A DNA stretch of 64,000 nucleotides from an uncultured beta proteobacterium. Lineage in GTDB: Bacteria; Pseudomonadota; Gammaproteobacteria; Burkholderiales; Burkholderiaceae_C. This document shows, in pieces, positions 61,225-64,000 of this stretch. Made by a program: the position numbers and the translations under genes. The stretch lies in NCBI GenBank assembly GCA_903845935.1, contig CAIMZI010000131.1:1-64000 (forward strand), written 5' to 3'. The notes below the pieces were generated by a model, which had not been told where the DNA came from, ran no database searches, and worked only from the letters and a program-made list of their open reading frames with translations. Within the stretch, counting starts at the first letter, position 1. Each line of letters starts with the position of its first letter.

Positions 61225-61541
61225 AGCAGCTCGAAGTTCAGATTATGGGACAGAGTTATTTATTGGGCTGCCCCGAGGGGGGCGACGCGCGTTTGCGCGA
61301 AGCGGTGCAGCGCGTGGACGAAGCCATGTGCAGGATTCGTGACGCCAACAAGGTGCGCGCACGAGACCGCATCGCGGTGCTGGCGGCACTGAATCTGGCT
61401 TTTGACCTATCGGACAAGGCCGTGCCCGCCAACTTGCCCGCCGCAGACACGGAGGGAGCGACAGCCAAACTGAGCACGGACCTTGGCCAGCTACTGGCGC
61501 AACTGGACGAAGCGCTGAGCGAAGACGGTCAGTTGCTGTGA
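61221..61541 (+). CDS. zapA: Cell division protein ZapA
   Basis: 106 aa; KQLEVQIMGQSYLLGCPEGGDARLREAVQRVDEAMCRIRDANKVRARDRIAVLAALNLAFDL. Confidence 0.93.
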   Translation: MKQLEVQIMGQSYLLGCPEGGDARLREAVQRVDEAMCRIRDANKVRARDRIAVLAALNLAFDLSDKAVPANLPAADTEGATAKLSTDLGQLLAQLDEALSEDGQLL

Positions 61542-61607
61542 GGCTGCGGCTCACTTAAAGCGTCCAAAATCGCTGTGCGGCCCAAGCGCAGCGCCTACAA
61601 TGACATG

Positions 61608-61778
61608 GTCTGCGAAGCCGCCGGGCTTTATATTTCCTTGTACCAATGCTCTTTGAGCAAGGGCTTGGAACATCGCCCAGCCAGCGTGATCATCTCGCGT
61701 TAGATGAACCCAAGGCCGGTGCTGACCTCGCCCACCTGAACCATGGTTCAGGATGCCGGTCCGGTGGCATTCGCAGAC
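61608..61778 (+). ncRNA. ssrS: 6S RNA
   Basis: Directly downstream of zapA; closing stem GTCTGCGAA (61608) / TTCGCAGAC (ends 61778), internal GATCATCTCGCG bubble-like region and conserved zapA-ssrS synteny. Confidence 0.88.
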
Positions 61779-63025
61779 ACCTTTACCGCCTCAAAAAAGT
61801 AGCACATGCGATGGTGCGGCTGCAAATAGTCCATTGCCGCAGCAGGTAGGCTGGAAGGTTTGAGGCTGCGGCGGATACTGGTGTTGGGTGTCTGCTCCAG
61901 GTCCAACAGCACAGCCTGGTGCCGCGGCAGGCCCGGCTCATGCACCAACAAGCGCGGCTTGAGTGGGCGCCCGGAATTGACAGACACCACAATGGCATGG
62001 CGCTCATCGTTGAGCTGCACCACCGAACCCGGCGGATAGACACCCATCATCCGGATAAAGGAGCTCAGTGCCGCGCCATCAAAGCGCGTTTTCTGTTGCG
62101 AAAAAATCAGCGACAGTGCCTCGTGCGGCGTCATGGCCGCGTTGGCTTTCAAGGGATTGCACAGGCCGTCATAGCGATTGACCAGGGCCAGAATGCGCCC
62201 GCCGACGCTGATGGCATCGGACTTGAGCTGCAGCGGAAAACCGCTGCCATCCACCATTTCGTGATGCTGCGCTATCACCTGTATGGCTTGCGGACTAAGA
62301 TTCATCAACTTGGCCAGACGCAGGCCTTGCGCCACATGCTCCTGGTAGACACGGTGTTCGGCGCTGGAAAAACTGTCGTCGGGCCTGCGCACACGCTCTG
62401 GCAGTTCGCTCTTGCCGACGTCGTGCAAAAAAGCGGCAAGGCCCAGATCGTCCAGTGCTGGCCCCTCCAATCCCATGGCACGTCCCAGCAGCAGGGAAAT
62501 GACCGTCACGTTGACCGGATGCATGGCCGCCTTGTCACCGGCGACCTCGGTCAACAAACGAATCGCAATGTCACCCTGCTCTTGCATCTCGGCCACCAGT
62601 CGCTGCACCGTCTGCAAACCCAATTGCCCGGCTTGCATCGGTCGACTGTGCAGCAACTGCATCGTCTGCTGGTAATCGCGAACCGACTCGGCAAAGCGGA
62701 GCTTGCACAGCGCCAGGCTTTGCTGCTGAGCCGCCCGTTCATCCACGTGCTGCCGACCTGCCGCCTGTAAACCTGGGCCGGCTTGTGCACCGGGCACCGG
62801 TTCCACATCGGCAGTGGGTGGCTCATCCTCGGCCAAATCGCTTTGCGAGGGGATGCAGCGTATGCGCTTGACGCCTAAACCTTTGAGAACCTCAATTTGT
62901 CTGGCGCTGCTGATCTTGAATCGACTCGTGGCAAAGGGATGCGCCATCCAGCCCAGATCCAGATCGACAAAGAGTCCGATCCGCAGATCTTCCAATGCGA
63001 CAAAATCGAAATCGTTTCTTTTCAT
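61748..63025 (-). CDS. HD-GYP domain protein with N-terminal DUF3391-like region
   Basis: Start placed at MKRNDFDFVALEDLRIGLFVDLDLGWMAHPF; LAAFLHDVGKSELPERV, VIAQHHEMVDGSGFPLQL. Confidence 0.93.
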   Translation of the reverse strand: MKRNDFDFVALEDLRIGLFVDLDLGWMAHPFATSRFKISSARQIEVLKGLGVKRIRCIPSQSDLAEDEPPTADVEPVPGAQAGPGLQAAGRQHVDERAAQQQSLALCKLRFAESVRDYQQTMQLLHSRPMQAGQLGLQTVQRLVAEMQEQGDIAIRLLTEVAGDKAAMHPVNVTVISLLLGRAMGLEGPALDDLGLAAFLHDVGKSELPERVRRPDDSFSSAEHRVYQEHVAQGLRLAKLMNLSPQAIQVIAQHHEMVDGSGFPLQLKSDAISVGGRILALVNRYDGLCNPLKANAAMTPHEALSLIFSQQKTRFDGAALSSFIRMMGVYPPGSVVQLNDERHAIVVSVNSGRPLKPRLLVHEPGLPRHQAVLLDLEQTPNTSIRRSLKPSSLPAAAMDYLQPHHRMCYFFEAVKVSANATGPAS

Positions 63026-63159
63026 ATAACCCACTTGACACCGACAGCCTTTGCGGATTGTTCGGTGAGCGCCCTGGGTTCATTATGGCCTCGAATCTTG
63101 AATTTTTAATGACGCAGCTCAGCCGTTCATGTCAGACAGGCGACGCTGTCAACAAGCAC

Positions 63160-63999
63160 TCAGAGTGGCAGCATAAGGTCCTCAAACTGGTCCAGACAGC
63201 GCACCTGTTTGAGCAGCTCCAGCACCTGGGCCATGTCGCCCAAGCCACTGCCGGTACTCAACAAGGTGGCGGTGGCACAGGCAACCCCTTTGGCAAAGGC
63301 CTGTACCGCTGTTTCGCCCGCAGCCAGGGCCCACACCATGCCGGCGACAAAACTGTCACCGGCTCCCACGGCGCTGTGCACCACCACTTGCAGCGGCGGT
63401 GCGTACCAGACCCCTTCCCCAGTGGCCAGCAGAGCGCCCATTTCGCCCATGGAGACCACCACCATGCGCGCCTTGCCCTGTTGAACCCATTCGCAGGCCG
63501 TATCGCGCACGGCGTACAGACTATCCAATGCCTTGCCCGTCTCATCACGCAACTCGTGCAAACTGGGCTTGGCCAGGTACACGCCCTGCGCCAGCGCGGC
63601 CGCCAGTGGCTCGCCGGAGGTATCTACGATGAGCGAACCCTGGGCGGCCTGCACCACCCGTGCGAGGCGGGCAAAAAAGTCCACGGGAACGCCAGGCGGC
63701 AGACTGCCACTGGCCACCACCAGGGCCTGCGGTTCACACAGATTGCCGATTTCCAGCAGCGCGGCTTCCCACTCGTCGGTGCTGATTTCCGGGCCGGGCA
63801 AGACAAAGCGGAATTCGTGACCAGTGCTGCGCTCCAGAATCGTGAAGCTCTCGCGTGGCGAGCCGCTGATTCCAAACGGGTGGCAGGGCACGCCCTCCTG
63901 TTGCAACAAGGAAAACAGCATGCGCCCGGTGCTGTGTCCCGCCGTATAAAACGCCAGCACATCGGCCCCCAGGCGATGCAGCTCGCGCGCCACATTCAC
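63160..63999 (-). CDS. PfkB-family carbohydrate kinase (6-phosphofructokinase II/1-phosphofructokinase-like), truncated by window edge
   Basis: Open to the window end; RRTSGSPRESFTILE-type region reads ISGSPRESFTILERSTGHEFRFVLPGPEI, ALVVASGSLPPGVPVDFFARL, VVHSAVGAGDSFVAGMVWAL. Confidence 0.9.
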   Translation of the reverse strand: MNVARELHRLGADVLAFYTAGHSTGRMLFSLLQQEGVPCHPFGISGSPRESFTILERSTGHEFRFVLPGPEISTDEWEAALLEIGNLCEPQALVVASGSLPPGVPVDFFARLARVVQAAQGSLIVDTSGEPLAAALAQGVYLAKPSLHELRDETGKALDSLYAVRDTACEWVQQGKARMVVVSMGEMGALLATGEGVWYAPPLQVVVHSAVGAGDSFVAGMVWALAAGETAVQAFAKGVACATATLLSTGSGLGDMAQVLELLKQVRCLDQFEDLMLPL

Positions 64000-64000
64000 C

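Overview
The window reads as a GC-rich betaproteobacterial chromosome, probably Comamonadaceae (taxon inferred from gene content and sequence style, not tested). It has five main blocks. (1) 1-6.0 kb: ahpF, a stand-alone STAS protein, an OmpR-type regulator, a YcgR/PilZ protein, a VOC protein, and a DsbA-like/LysR divergent pair. (2) 6.3-33 kb: a large exopolysaccharide locus with glycosyltransferases, a Wza-like export lipoprotein, a flippase, a sugar transferase, LbH acyltransferases, an O-antigen ligase-like protein and a Wzc-like chain-length protein. Several signalling genes sit inside it: a hybrid kinase/REC/HPt trio on the opposite strand, a multi-PAS hybrid kinase, and a REC-SpoIIE phosphatase-HATPase protein. 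(3) 35.2-44.9 kb: a non-phosphorylating L-fucose (6-deoxysugar) catabolism and ABC-uptake cluster with an IclR regulator. (4) 44.9-52 kb: housekeeping genes (cheV, MOSC, exonuclease, CoA transferase, serB, FrnE-like, aminotransferase, nth), then a decayed MASE1/PAS sensor pseudogene. (5) 53-61 kb: a cobalamin uptake/salvage operon (cobQ, btuD/C/F-like, TonB receptor) behind a clear cobalamin riboswitch, followed by zapA, 6S RNA, an HD-GYP protein and a PfkB-family kinase cut by the window edge. The most interesting observations are a WecG/TagA-type glycosyltransferase fused to a C-terminal STAS domain beside a SpoIIE/RsbW-type switch protein; a BY-kinase-like protein lacking both the Walker A lysine and C-terminal tyrosines; a frame-disrupted small PEP-CTERM gene; tandem ATTCATwTATGAAT palindromes upstream of the IclR/fucose genes; and a REP-like palindrome inserted in frame in cobQ. 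No CRISPR array, rRNA, tRNA, prophage or transposase was recognised.
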